In this document: in pieces, positions 7,669 through 15,447 of the stretch | Position numbering within the stretch: the stretch's first letter is position 1 | Layout: each line of letters starts with the position of its first letter | Source: Halothece sp. PCC 7418 | GTDB taxonomy: Bacteria > Cyanobacteriota > Cyanobacteriia > Cyanobacteriales > Rubidibacteraceae | Direction of reading: 5' to 3' | Assembly (NCBI RefSeq): GCF_000317635.1 | Contig: NC_019779.1 | Coordinates: 868,001 to 932,000, forward strand | DNA: 64,000 nt | Made by a program: the position numbers and the translations under genes | Notes under the pieces: generated by a model | Told to the model about the DNA's origin: nothing | Seen by the model: only the letters and a program-made list of their open reading frames with translations | Database searches by the model: none

Positions 7669-8982
7669 ATGGCACATATCGTAATTGTTGGCGGTGGATT
7701 TGGCGGACTGTCTGCAGCTTATGAACTTAAGCATCTTCTGCACGGAAAGCACAAAATTACTCTCATTTCCGATGAAACGACCTTTACCTTTATTCCCTCT
7801 TTACCGTGGGTTGCCTTTAATCTTAGACGCTTAGAAGATGTTCAACTGCCCCTAGCCCCCTTATTAGCTAGACAAGGCATTAATTGGCAACACGGGAGGG
7901 TCACTGGTCTTGATCCCAACCAGAAACGAGTGAGTGTGGGCGAGGATATCACCTTCGATTATGATTATCTCGTAATTACAACGGGGGCTTCTTTGGCGTA
8001 TCATTTGATGTCGGGGTTGGGACCAGAAGAGGGCTATACGCAATCCGTGTGTAATGCTCATCATGCGGAAATGGCGCGAGACGCCTGGGATGAGTTCTTA
8101 GAAAATCCGGGTCCCTTGCTGGTGGGGGCGGTTCCGGGGGCAAGTTGTATGGGACCTGCTTATGAATTTGCCCTATTAGCCGATTATGCCTTGCGCCAAG
8201 AAGGCAAGCGCGATCAAGTTCCCATTACCTTTATCAGCCCTGAACCCTATCTCGGACATTTAGGAATTGGGGGGATGGCAAACTCCGGGAAGTTAGTCAC
8301 CGAACTAATGAAGCAGCGGAATATTGATTGGGTCGAAAACGCTGAAATTGCGGAAATCAAAGAAGATCATGTCAAATTAACTGATGGTCGTGAGTTTCCA
8401 TTTAACTATTCCATGTTTTTACCGCCATTCCGAGGCGCACAATTCTTAAAAGAGGTTCCTGGCTTAACTGATGAAAAGGGCTTTTTACCGGTTCTCGATA
8501 CTTATCAACATCCTGACTATCCCTCCATTTATAGCGCAGGCGTGATTACCCAATTAGCAGCACCTGAAGAAACTGAAGTTCCCCTTGGTGCCCCAAAAAC
8601 GGGTCAAATGACGGAATCCATGGCAATGGCAGTTGCCCACAATATCGCAAGGGAATTGGGGGAAATCAACGCCCGTCCTGTGAAACCCAGTCTAGAAGCG
8701 ATTTGTATGGCAGATTTTGGCGATACCGGCATCATCTTTATTGCTGCACCGGTTGTTCCTGATCCTAGTGTGGGGCATCGTCGTCATGCGACTGCGCTGA
8801 GAGGGCTTTGGGTGAATTGGGCGAAAAATGCTTTTGAGTGGTACTTCTTAGCAAAAATGCGCTGGGGAACTGCGGTGCCTTGGTTTGAAAAGCTAGGACT
8901 GTATTTATTGCGGTTAACTTTGGTAACTCCCATTTCCGAAACGCCTACTCAGCAGAAGGATTTAACGAGTATAAAAGGATAA
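7669..8982 (+). CDS. sqr: Sulfide:quinone oxidoreductase
   Basis: The 437-residue flavoprotein starts with the FAD motif IVIVGGGFGGLSAAYEL and has three cysteines at 128, 160 and 346, matching the three redox cysteines of classical SQR (127, 156, 353 in Rhodobacter capsulatus). The C-terminal third is rich in amphipathic aromatic segments (NWAKNAFEWYFLAKMRWG) that in SQR anchor the enzyme in the membrane near the quinone. SQR oxidises sulfide to sulfane sulfur and passes electrons to plastoquinone; in some cyanobacteria it supports sulfide-driven anoxygenic photosynthesis. It heads an operon with arsR (3-nt gap) and an RND adaptor. A flavocytochrome-c-like relative is possible but the three cysteines favour SQR. 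Confidence 0.9.
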   Translation: MAHIVIVGGGFGGLSAAYELKHLLHGKHKITLISDETTFTFIPSLPWVAFNLRRLEDVQLPLAPLLARQGINWQHGRVTGLDPNQKRVSVGEDITFDYDYLVITTGASLAYHLMSGLGPEEGYTQSVCNAHHAEMARDAWDEFLENPGPLLVGAVPGASCMGPAYEFALLADYALRQEGKRDQVPITFISPEPYLGHLGIGGMANSGKLVTELMKQRNIDWVENAEIAEIKEDHVKLTDGREFPFNYSMFLPPFRGAQFLKEVPGLTDEKGFLPVLDTYQHPDYPSIYSAGVITQLAAPEETEVPLGAPKTGQMTESMAMAVAHNIARELGEINARPVKPSLEAICMADFGDTGIIFIAAPVVPDPSVGHRRHATALRGLWVNWAKNAFEWYFLAKMRWGTAVPWFEKLGLYLLRLTLVTPISETPTQQKDLTSIKG

Positions 8983-8985
8983 ATT

Positions 8986-9261
8986 ATGAGTGACATTGCA
9001 ACGGTGGATCGCTATGAATTTTTAGCCAGTCGGTTTAAGTTATTGAGCGAACCCACCCGATTACGAATTTTAGAAGTCATTTGCGGTGAGGAACGTAAAG
9101 TCAGTGACATTTGCGAACGCACGGGTTTACAACAAGCCAATGTGTCCAAACAGTTGCAGTTATTAAGGACTGCAGGGGTTGTCGCTTGTCGGCGGGTGGG
9201 GACTTGTCGTTACTATCGCGTGACTGACCAAGAGTTATTGAAGCTGTGCGATCGCGCTTAG
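8986..9261 (+). CDS. ArsR-family repressor, likely sulfide/persulfide sensor
   Basis: The 91-residue protein is a compact winged helix of the ArsR/SmtB class: helix with LSEPTRLRILEVICGEERKVSDIC, recognition helix QQANVSKQLQLLRTAG, and wing CRRVGTCRYYRV. It has five cysteines (33, 43, 68, 74, 88), many for its size. Persulfide sensors of this superfamily (SqrR, BigR) use a cysteine pair and control sqr operons. It follows sqr by 3 nt and precedes the adaptor gene by 28 nt, so it probably autoregulates the operon. Metal sensing is the alternative; an ELCVCD metal-binding motif of ArsR/SmtB type is absent (the matching place reads VICGEE). Confidence 0.88.
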   Translation: MSDIATVDRYEFLASRFKLLSEPTRLRILEVICGEERKVSDICERTGLQQANVSKQLQLLRTAGVVACRRVGTCRYYRVTDQELLKLCDRA

Positions 9262-9289
9262 TTTGCAAGGAGAAAACAGAGGAATCAAT

Positions 9290-10639
9290 ATGACCAATAC
9301 ATTATTTATTAATCAACTATCACAGAAAAAACGCTTACTGGGAGTGACGAGTTTAATGATTCTCCTCGCGGGGGGAGGGATTTGGGGTTTAAATGCGGTT
9401 GTCAAACCCAATTTTGCGGTGTCCCAAACCACTGAAGAAACGGAAACGGCGAAAGTTGCTGTAGAAACGACAACTGTCGGCTATGAAACCACACGGCGCG
9501 ATCGCGTGATGACGGGAACGGTTACGGCGCAAAAATCAGCAACCCTCACCACTCGTGTCAATGGCATTATTGAACAAATTTTAGTGGAAGAAGGCGATCG
9601 CGTGGCAAAAGGCGACCTCATTGCCAAAATTGATGTCCGCGATATCCAAGCCCAAACCAATCAAGCCCAAGCAAGTTTGTCACAAGCGCAATCAGCAGTC
9701 AATTCCGCGCGATCGGCTTACTTGACGGCGCAATCCCAAGAAAACCAAGCCCAAGCTGCTGTAGAAGAAGCAAGAGGAGAATTACGGGAAGAAGAAGCGG
9801 AATTAAAAGATGCACGGTTGCACCAACAACGGATGTCGATGCTGTATAAAAATGGCGCAGTGAGTAAATCGCGTTTAGATGAAGCAAATGCCCGCTTAGC
9901 AAGCAGTGAAGCCCGAATGGAGCAAATTAAAGCCAATATCCAACAAGCCCAAAGCCGAGTGGAACAAGCGCGATCGCAGATGGATCAAGCGCAAAGCAGC
10001 ATCGAACAAGCCCAAGCTGGGGTTGCCCAAGCCAAAGCCAATTTAGACCAAAGTAGTGCGAATCTCGACTATGGTAACCTCAGAGCACCCTTTGATGGTG
10101 TAATTACCAAAAAACAAGCCCATGAAGGGGCAATGGCAGGGGCAATGGCTGGATTTGGACAACCGATTGTCACGGTGGAAACAGTGGATAATCTGGAATT
10201 TAAAGTGCCCGTTCCGGAATCACTCCTCGGACAAGTTTCCGTTGGGGAAAGAATTGGCGTTAAAATTGACGCAATTGGACGAGAAGTGGGCGGTGAAATT
10301 AAACAAATTGTTCCTAGTGCTGATCCCAAATCCCGTAACTTTATAGTGAAAATTGTTCTGGATGAAGACAAACAAGTCATTCCAGGGATGTTTGGTCGCA
10401 TTAGCCTTTCCACCCGCGAAGAAGGCACATTAACCATTCCTGAATCCGCCGTCATTGAACGCTTTGGCATTACGGGTGTTTATCGCGTTGTCAATGATCA
10501 AGCCCAATTTACAACAGTGACACTTGGTAGTCAGCAAGGGGATCAAATTCAAATTCATTCGGGACTCGAAGCAGGAGACACCATTATCTTAAATCCGTCT
10601 GCCGAAGTGAAAGATGGCGCGATCATTGCCAAAAAGTGA
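9290..10639 (+). CDS. RND efflux periplasmic adaptor (HlyD/AcrA family)
   Basis: I chose the ATG at 9290 because a GAGG lies 8 nt upstream; an in-frame TTG at 9263 lacks this. The 449-residue protein has a membrane anchor (about residues 17-36), a lipoyl-like half (ILVEEGDRVAKGDLIAKID), a long Gln/Ala-rich coiled coil (about 115-265), the returning half-lipoyl LRAPFDGVITKK, and beta-barrel and proximal domains. Adaptors of this kind bridge an RND pump to an outer-membrane channel. The likely partner is the RND permease at 1778-5038. It is the third gene of the sqr-arsR operon, so its expression should follow sulfide. The last 85 bp overlap the convergent hicA. Confidence 0.92.
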   Translation: MTNTLFINQLSQKKRLLGVTSLMILLAGGGIWGLNAVVKPNFAVSQTTEETETAKVAVETTTVGYETTRRDRVMTGTVTAQKSATLTTRVNGIIEQILVEEGDRVAKGDLIAKIDVRDIQAQTNQAQASLSQAQSAVNSARSAYLTAQSQENQAQAAVEEARGELREEEAELKDARLHQQRMSMLYKNGAVSKSRLDEANARLASSEARMEQIKANIQQAQSRVEQARSQMDQAQSSIEQAQAGVAQAKANLDQSSANLDYGNLRAPFDGVITKKQAHEGAMAGAMAGFGQPIVTVETVDNLEFKVPVPESLLGQVSVGERIGVKIDAIGREVGGEIKQIVPSADPKSRNFIVKIVLDEDKQVIPGMFGRISLSTREEGTLTIPESAVIERFGITGVYRVVNDQAQFTTVTLGSQQGDQIQIHSGLEAGDTIILNPSAEVKDGAIIAKK

Positions 10640-10839
10640 AGCGCGATGGCAAGTGAATCTTCTTCGAGATTGAGTTGTTTCCGAATTAAACGGCACAAAC
10701 TATCTTTAATTTCATTGTGATGTGGGATTGGCACTTTACTTCCCGTCACTGGGTTACGGTAAATGTCATGTTTTGAGCGATGCCGATGCAATATACAACC
10801 CGCTTTTTCCAGTTCACGAACAAGTTGTTTACGCTTCAT
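10555..10839 (-). CDS. hicA: HicA-type mRNA interferase toxin with extended C-terminus
   Basis: The first 60 residues match HicA: KQLVRELEKAGC, the catalytic-His region RSKHDIYRNP (H24) and VPIPHHNEIKDSLCRLIRKQLN. HicA proteins are usually about 60-80 residues; this frame reads on to 94, and the last 28 codons are antisense to the 3' end of the RND adaptor gene. The tail therefore looks like read-through into a neighbour rather than a family domain. The start codon overlaps the hicB stop by 4 nt (ATGA). Confidence 0.82.
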   Translation of the reverse strand: MKRKQLVRELEKAGCILHRHRSKHDIYRNPVTGSKVPIPHHNEIKDSLCRLIRKQLNLEEDSLAIALHFLAMIAPSFTSADGFKIMVSPASSPE

Positions 10840-11039
10840 ACATCAAGGACAAGTTCCTTGGTTTTGACCTCGGCTGGGGCAGGTTCTTCGTCTATTATCA
10901 TTAGTTTATAGGCATCTTGTATGTTTTCTTCTAATTCTTCAAGCGTTTCCCCTTGGCTAAACACACCAGGAATACCTCTTAAACGCCCAACGAACCAACC
11001 ATCATCATGCCAATATTCCAATGTAAATGACTGTGGCAT
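10836..11039 (-). CDS. hicB: HicB-type antitoxin
   Basis: The ATG at 11039 follows a GGAGG and gives a 67-residue protein. It has the HicB-like fold signature YWHDDGWFVGRLRGIPGVFSQGETLEELEENIQDAYKLMI. HicB binds and neutralises HicA and usually represses its own promoter; this short form ends soon after the partial RNase H-like domain and shows no obvious separate DNA-binding domain. It is encoded directly upstream of hicA with a 4-nt overlap, the antitoxin-first order. Confidence 0.85.
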   Translation of the reverse strand: MPQSFTLEYWHDDGWFVGRLRGIPGVFSQGETLEELEENIQDAYKLMIIDEEPAPAEVKTKELVLDV

Positions 11040-11235
11040 ACGTCCTCCAGACTTTAAGGTGTGGTTATATTCTATCGAGAAGATCCCAAACGTTTCAGAT
11101 TTTGGCAATCAGCGCAAAACCCTGACTTTATAAAAGGTTAGAAAACCTCATCCTCACTATAGATGATTTTTTTCTATTCCCCATGTCCTAATATGAACAT
11201 ATTCAATCTTGTCGAATATAACCAATAAGTTAAAA

Positions 11236-11823
11236 ATGATTAAATTTCTCTCCCAACTCATCCTTTCTTTGTTATTAGCCTTCAGCCTCATTTTGCTTCC
11301 CCTTCAACCCGCTTATGCACAACCTCAGGCGGAACAGTTAGCTGATGCTGTACAGGAAATAGAATTCTTAGATTCCATGAGATCGAGCTTAGCTTCCACC
11401 TTAGAAGGAACGGATGAAAAACCCACTCTAGAAACCTTCAAAGAAGTGTGTAAACCGGTAGGAATGCGAGCGAAACAACTCAGTCAAGAAAAGCCTTGGG
11501 ATGTGAAACAAGTTGCAGAAAAATATCGAAATCCTGCTCACGCACCAACTACACGAGAAGCCCTTGCGCTAGAAAAGTTTGCCAATAATCCTGACTTATT
11601 TGGTTTCTGGGAAACAACACCAGAAGAAACCTTTTATTATCGACGCATTAATGTCGAAGCAACTTGCTTAAAATGTCATGGTGCAAAAGCGGAACGTCCT
11701 GATTTTGTGAAACAACGTTATCCCGAAGATAAAGCCTATGATTTTGAAGTAGGAGACTTACGGGGAATGTATCGCGTTGTACTTCCTGAAATACAACAAC
11801 AAATTCAAGCTGCTTTACAGTAA
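11236..11823 (+). CDS. Exported DUF3365 (Tll0287-like) haem protein
   Basis: Starting at the ATG at 11236 gives 195 residues with a clean signal peptide (helix about residues 7-25, cleavage near AYA-QPQ). The mature part contains TCLKCHG (a CxxCH c-type haem site) preceded by YYRRINVEA and followed by VGDLRGMYRVVLP, the layout of the DUF3365/Tll0287 family. Tll0287 from Thermosynechococcus is a c-type haem protein suggested to sense redox state. An upstream in-frame TTG would spoil the signal peptide. It stands alone, with an IS remnant downstream. Confidence 0.83.
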   Translation: MIKFLSQLILSLLLAFSLILLPLQPAYAQPQAEQLADAVQEIEFLDSMRSSLASTLEGTDEKPTLETFKEVCKPVGMRAKQLSQEKPWDVKQVAEKYRNPAHAPTTREALALEKFANNPDLFGFWETTPEETFYYRRINVEATCLKCHGAKAERPDFVKQRYPEDKAYDFEVGDLRGMYRVVLPEIQQQIQAALQ

Positions 11824-11993
11824 CCAGTGACCAGTTATCAGTGGATAGTGGATAGTCAAGAAGAAGAAAAACTACAGTAAAACAGTCAGAGAGCCATCGG
11901 TTTGAAACCGATGGACGGGGCTTACAAGCGTCGTCACCCTCGTTCCGACGACAGCCCCTCATGAATGGCGAATGAGGACTTTAGTCCTCTGTA

Positions 11994-12121
11994 TCATTTT
12001 CCTCTTTGATTCTCAATATACATCTTAATTGTTTCTGAACTGACATTTCCTGCTGTACTTACAAAATAACTGGGACTCCATAAAGTGGGAAGTTTTTTCA
12101 ATTCGGGAAACTCCCTCCTCA
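11994..12121 (-). pseudogene. tnpA: IS200-type transposase tnpA, C-terminal remnant
   Basis: The leftward frame reads FPELKKLPTLWSPSYFVSTA then GNVSSETIKMYIENQRGK and stops at 11994-11996. This is the conserved C-terminal end of IS200/IS605 Y1 transposases. The HuH motif and N-terminal part are missing. A small GAGGACT/AGTCCTC stem lies just after the stop. Confidence 0.85.
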
Positions 12122-12469
12122 AATTCAGTAGGAATTCAATTTACCGAAACCGAGGAAAGTTACACCTCCCGTAGCTCGTACTTGGATAATGATTACTTAC
12201 CAGTGTTCGGCGGTGAAAAACCTGCCAACTGGAAAGCATCAGGAAAGAGAGTGAAAAGAGGTTTGTATCAAGCTCGTAACGGTAAGTTAATTAATGCTGA
12301 CTGTAATGGCGCAGCGAACATCTTAAGAAAGGTAAGTACACAGTTAGGCTTAGGTCTAACCGAGGTATGTCGGGAATGTTTGAGTGTTCCCAAGCGTTAT
12401 GATATTTTCAGTTCGATGAAGAAATCATATCGTAAACGTGGAGAAACGTATTTACAATGCGTTTCGTAA
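12122..12469 (+). pseudogene. tnpB: TnpB (OrfB) nuclease, C-terminal remnant
   Basis: The rightward frame encodes GIQFTETEESYTSRSSYLDN, then SGKRVKRGLYQARNG and INADCNGAANILRKV, the end of the RuvC domain of TnpB, with the third catalytic Asp in NADCNGA. The N-terminal two thirds with the first catalytic Asp and the Glu are absent. It resembles the C-terminus of the intact TnpB at 35940-37151 (same RVKRGL and NADxNGA blocks), so the two elements belong to related lineages. Confidence 0.85.
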
Positions 12470-12556
12470 CAACGTTTGGAATCCATGTTTTTCAAAACAT
12501 GGAGAACTCAACTATATCCACTACCCACTAACTAATGACCAAACAACAAAGAACAA

Positions 12557-13069
12557 ATGATGAAAATTATCTCAAATTGGAAACAACTTTTTTTACTGAC
12601 TTTCACAGCTATTCTTGCAGTGTTCCTTTTCCTTCCGAATAGTGCAGAAGCCTCCGTCCGCAAAACTGAAGAAGCAGATGGACAAATTCTCTATCAATCT
12701 CGCCATCAACTACAAGATAATCAACAACAATCTTGGCAAGTGGTTTTATTCAAAAGAGAAAAAGGAGAAACTGAAACTGATGTCAAGCTCAGATTAGTTG
12801 GTTTTCCTGGAAAAGTTGAAGTGACTCATCCCGAACCTTTAGTCATCGAAACCGATCGCGCTGCTTGGCAAGCCGAAGATCTATTTGCTGAAAAATCTCC
12901 AGCCCCAAATGTGGGACAATATAACCTCAATAATATTATTCCTGAACTTTCCCCACAAGATAGTCTGGTGCTAAAAATACCAGCAAATGACTATAAAAAT
13001 CTAACGCTAAAGGTTCCAGGAGTAATCATTTTAGAGTGGAAAATTGTCGCTGGCAATAATGAATCATAG
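12557..13069 (+). CDS. DUF3122 exported protein, copy 1
   Basis: The 170-residue protein has a signal peptide (helix about residues 10-28, cut near AEA-SVRK) and the DUF3122 pattern: ILYQSRHQLQDNQQQSWQVV, KLRLVGFPGKVEVTHPEPL, APNVGQYNLNNIIPEL. The family is largely cyanobacterial and of unknown function. A paralogue lies 1.3 kb downstream (14375-14896) with the same blocks. It begins 55 nt after the IS605 remnant. Confidence 0.85.
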   Translation: MMKIISNWKQLFLLTFTAILAVFLFLPNSAEASVRKTEEADGQILYQSRHQLQDNQQQSWQVVLFKREKGETETDVKLRLVGFPGKVEVTHPEPLVIETDRAAWQAEDLFAEKSPAPNVGQYNLNNIIPELSPQDSLVLKIPANDYKNLTLKVPGVIILEWKIVAGNNES

Positions 13070-13122
13070 CTGGCATATAGCGTTTCCTAGTTGGTTGAGG
13101 TACGTAATGCGAGTCGGTGGAT

Positions 13123-13220
13123 GTTCATGGTTCATGGTTCATGGTTCATGGTTCATTGATTAACAATCAACAAAGAACAAAGAACAAAGAACAAAGAACA
13201 ACCAACAAAGAACAAAGAAC
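13123..13220. repeat. Two heptamer tandem arrays
   Basis: A GTTCATG array (about 13123-13156) is followed by a CAAAGAA array (about 13170-13220). Both are 7-nt units, like the TTAGTCA arrays elsewhere in the window. They lie upstream of the gene at 13288 and can be read as protein only by chance. Confidence 0.85.
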
Positions 13221-13287
13221 CAATAACGCTTTAAAGCACTATAGTTTATATAATGGAGATATAGAGAGCGTTTGCAAGGTGTCAATC

Positions 13288-13794
13288 ATGGTTAAATATG
13301 CCGTTGCAGTGATCAATGGAACTCAAGCCCGTTTCTTCACCTTAGATTCAACTCAATTATTAGCCTTTGAATCCAGTCCCAAGTTAATCGAACAAGAAGG
13401 CTTATCTGATTCAACTAAAGAACTTCAAGGTCAAGAACTTTGGGCAAACGTCAAAACTGGGCGTAATATCGGTTCAAATGGTCAAGCCCATAGCTACGAT
13501 GACCATCGCGACAATCATCAAATTGAATTTGGGAAAAAATTTGCCAATAAAATTCGCAACGCTTTGTTAAATCTTATTAAATCTTATAAAGCTCAAAAAT
13601 TAGTTTTAGTTGCCGAACCCCAAATTTTAGGATTAATGCGAGAAGTAATGACTGATAATTTGTGGAATCAATTAACTATTACGGAAGTAGCAAAAGATAT
13701 CTGCTATTTTAATATTAATGAAATTCATGATTATCTAGCAAAAAAAGAACTGTTACCACCCTGCAAAAAAGTTTATCCTCGATCAAATTTTTGA
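13288..13794 (+). CDS. Host-attachment-like protein (baeRF family)
   Basis: I start the gene at the ATG at 13288, after AAGG; the frame continues upstream through the heptamer repeats, which is not coding. The 168-residue product matches the host attachment protein/baeRF group: AVAVINGTQARFFTLDS, HRDNHQIEFGKKFANKIRNAL, KLVLVAEPQILGLMREVM. These are small archaeal-release-factor-1-like domains of uncertain function; the historic name comes from plant-attachment mutants of Agrobacterium. It is followed 20 nt later by a membrane PH-fold gene, possibly an operon. Confidence 0.78.
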   Translation: MVKYAVAVINGTQARFFTLDSTQLLAFESSPKLIEQEGLSDSTKELQGQELWANVKTGRNIGSNGQAHSYDDHRDNHQIEFGKKFANKIRNALLNLIKSYKAQKLVLVAEPQILGLMREVMTDNLWNQLTITEVAKDICYFNINEIHDYLAKKELLPPCKKVYPRSNF

Positions 13795-13814
13795 AATAAT
13801 TGCAGTAATGATCA

Positions 13815-14246
13815 ATGTATCAACATACTCAATTGGGAATACTCACAATTGTTGCTCTCTCTAGTGGCATTATTTTTTCTCTCTGGTTTGCCATCAAGAC
13901 GCAATGGAGTATCGTCGCTAATGGGGTTTTCGGGATCTTAATTATTTTCCTCTTCTTATTTTATAATTTGACAGTGACAGTCACTTCAGAGACAGTTCAT
14001 TGTTCATTTGGGATTGGTTTAATTTCAAGAACCATTCCCATCGACCATATTCAACAGGCGGATCCAGTGCGAAATCCTTGGTATTTTGGCTGGGGGATTC
14101 GCGTGATTCCTGGAGGATGGATGTTTAATGTTTCAGGGTTAGATGCAGTTGAACTGAAACTGAAATTAAATGGTAAATTTAGAATCGGAACTGACGACCC
14201 AGTTGGCTTACTCTCTGCGCTTCAACAAGCCAAGCAACAAACCTGA
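13815..14246 (+). CDS. Small membrane protein with PH-like domain
   Basis: The 143-residue protein has two close membrane helices (about residues 7-26 and 33-52) and a soluble C-terminal part, TVTVTSETVHCSFGIGLISR followed by IPIDHIQQADPVRNPWYFGWGIRVIPGGWMF. The repeated strands and the IRVIPGGW segment resemble bacterial PH (bPH) membrane proteins. No function is established. It follows the host-attachment-like gene by 20 nt. Confidence 0.65.
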   Translation: MYQHTQLGILTIVALSSGIIFSLWFAIKTQWSIVANGVFGILIIFLFLFYNLTVTVTSETVHCSFGIGLISRTIPIDHIQQADPVRNPWYFGWGIRVIPGGWMFNVSGLDAVELKLKLNGKFRIGTDDPVGLLSALQQAKQQT

Positions 14247-14374
14247 GCATTTTTCAGCATCAATCGCAAGGAAGGAATCAATACTGTGTTTTAACATCAC
14301 CTGCGAGGGATTAAAGATAACTGTATGATTATTAATTTATTAATGGAGTTGTCAGAATATAAACTTAGTTAATT

Positions 14375-14896
14375 ATGAATTATCTTGTCCGTCGATTGGT
14401 TTTTAGCTTGACCCTAATCGCAGTTATTCTCGGATTAAATGGTATAGTTTCACAACCGGCTAATGCTGAAATTAGCAAGCTGCAAGAAGATGAAAATCAG
14501 GTCGTTTATCAATCTCGTCAGAAATTATTTGATCGCTATGATCAGACATGGCAAGCGATCGCGTTTAAGCGGATTGAAGGAGAGAGTGCCAATCACTTTA
14601 AAATCCGTCTCTCTGGATTTCCAGGTGCAACAGAAATTGTCCATCCTCACCCCTTAATGATTACCACGCCGACTGGAGAAACCTTCCAAGCAGAAGATGT
14701 TTCCGAAGAAGCCTTTGTTGATGAAGCACCAGCAGGAAATATCGGTCAATATGATTTTGAATCCATTATTTCTGAGTTACCAACAAAATTAGAAGTGATC
14801 TTTTCTCTTCCCACTGCAGATGAGAAAGAAATCCAGTTAGCGGTTTCTCCTCTCTCCATTCAAGAATGGAAGAAACTTGCTGCTAAAGAATCATAA
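14375..14896 (+). CDS. DUF3122 exported protein, copy 2
   Basis: The 173-residue protein has a signal peptide (helix about 9-24, cut near ANA-EIS) and the same three DUF3122 blocks as copy 1: VVYQSRQKLFDRYDQTWQAI, IRLSGFPGATEIVHPHPLM, PAGNIGQYDFESIISELP. The paralogues are clearly diverged, so the duplication is old. A terminator follows immediately. Confidence 0.86.
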   Translation: MNYLVRRLVFSLTLIAVILGLNGIVSQPANAEISKLQEDENQVVYQSRQKLFDRYDQTWQAIAFKRIEGESANHFKIRLSGFPGATEIVHPHPLMITTPTGETFQAEDVSEEAFVDEAPAGNIGQYDFESIISELPTKLEVIFSLPTADEKEIQLAVSPLSIQEWKKLAAKES

Positions 14897-14911
14897 TTGA
14901 CCAACGGTTAG

Positions 14912-14962
14912 AGCAGGATAAAATTGCCATGAATCACGGTGGTTTTATCTTGCTTTTTGATT
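14912..14962 (+). terminator. Rho-independent terminator after DUF3122 copy 2
   Basis: AGCAGGATAAAA pairs with TTTTATCTTGCT (one G-T) around a 19-nt loop and is followed by TTTTTGATTTT. Confidence 0.8.
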
Positions 14963-14979
14963 TTGAATCCCGAGAGCAA

Positions 14980-15447
14980 TTACTTTACAGAAGAGGAGAG
15001 AGCAAACTGTTGTCTTAACTCCCTGACGGAATAGTCTTGTAAATGAGAAAAGTCAATCTGATTCAAGTTTTTAACCTCTAGCTGACGACCATCAGCAACG
15101 CCACGATCAAACTCTTCTCGATCAGACCAACGCAAACGATATTTTTCTGGGTAAATCAATAAGGCAAAAATCTTAAAAATCCACAAATGAATCCGCCGAC
15201 AGTTGATGTCATTCCCCATCGTAAAGCCAATCACATAGGCTTCACTTTCGGGAGCGCGATCGCGCCCTAGTAAAATATGTAAGCAATCATGATTAAATAA
15301 GCTAATATGTCCTGGCAATGCAAGGGGACTCTGGGAATTTTCGAGTAAGCGGACAATCCAAGGAATGGAATTAGCAGAATCGACACTAAAACTTGTCACT
15401 TGATCACGCAAACGCTCTGAATGATTGAAGATCATAACTTGTGGCAT
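14980..15447 (-). CDS. Coq4-like putative metal protein
   Basis: The 155-residue protein contains H53-D-C-L-H57 followed eleven residues later by E69, an exact match to the HDxxHx11E metal motif of the Coq4 ubiquinone-biosynthesis family. Downstream it has FTMGND and an arginine-rich helix ending KYRLRWSDREEFDRGVADGR, also reminiscent of Coq4-type proteins. Cyanobacteria make plastoquinone, not ubiquinone, so the role may differ. It is convergent with the DUF3122 gene and stands alone. Confidence 0.6.
   Translation of the reverse strand: MPQVMIFNHSERLRDQVTSFSVDSANSIPWIVRLLENSQSPLALPGHISLFNHDCLHILLGRDRAPESEAYVIGFTMGNDINCRRIHLWIFKIFALLIYPEKYRLRWSDREEFDRGVADGRQLEVKNLNQIDFSHLQDYSVRELRQQFALSSSVK

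Larger units (their letters stand above)
11894..12502. mobile_element. Decayed IS200/IS605-family element
   Basis: Hairpins mark both ends: CCATCGG...CCGATGG (11894-11914) followed by a long imperfect stem (11917-11958) on the left, and CCATGTTTT/AAAACATGG (12483-12502) on the right. Subterminal hairpins are what TnpA recognises in this family. Between them are the 3' ends of tnpA (leftward) and tnpB (rightward), joined back to back at about 12122. Both 5' halves are gone, so a single internal deletion likely removed the middle of the element. Confidence 0.8.

Noticed and set aside
13117-13287. A 57-codon N-terminal extension of the baeRF-like protein
   Set aside because: It translates the GTTCATG and CAAAGAA heptamer arrays; a ribosome site and the family N-terminus lie at 13288.
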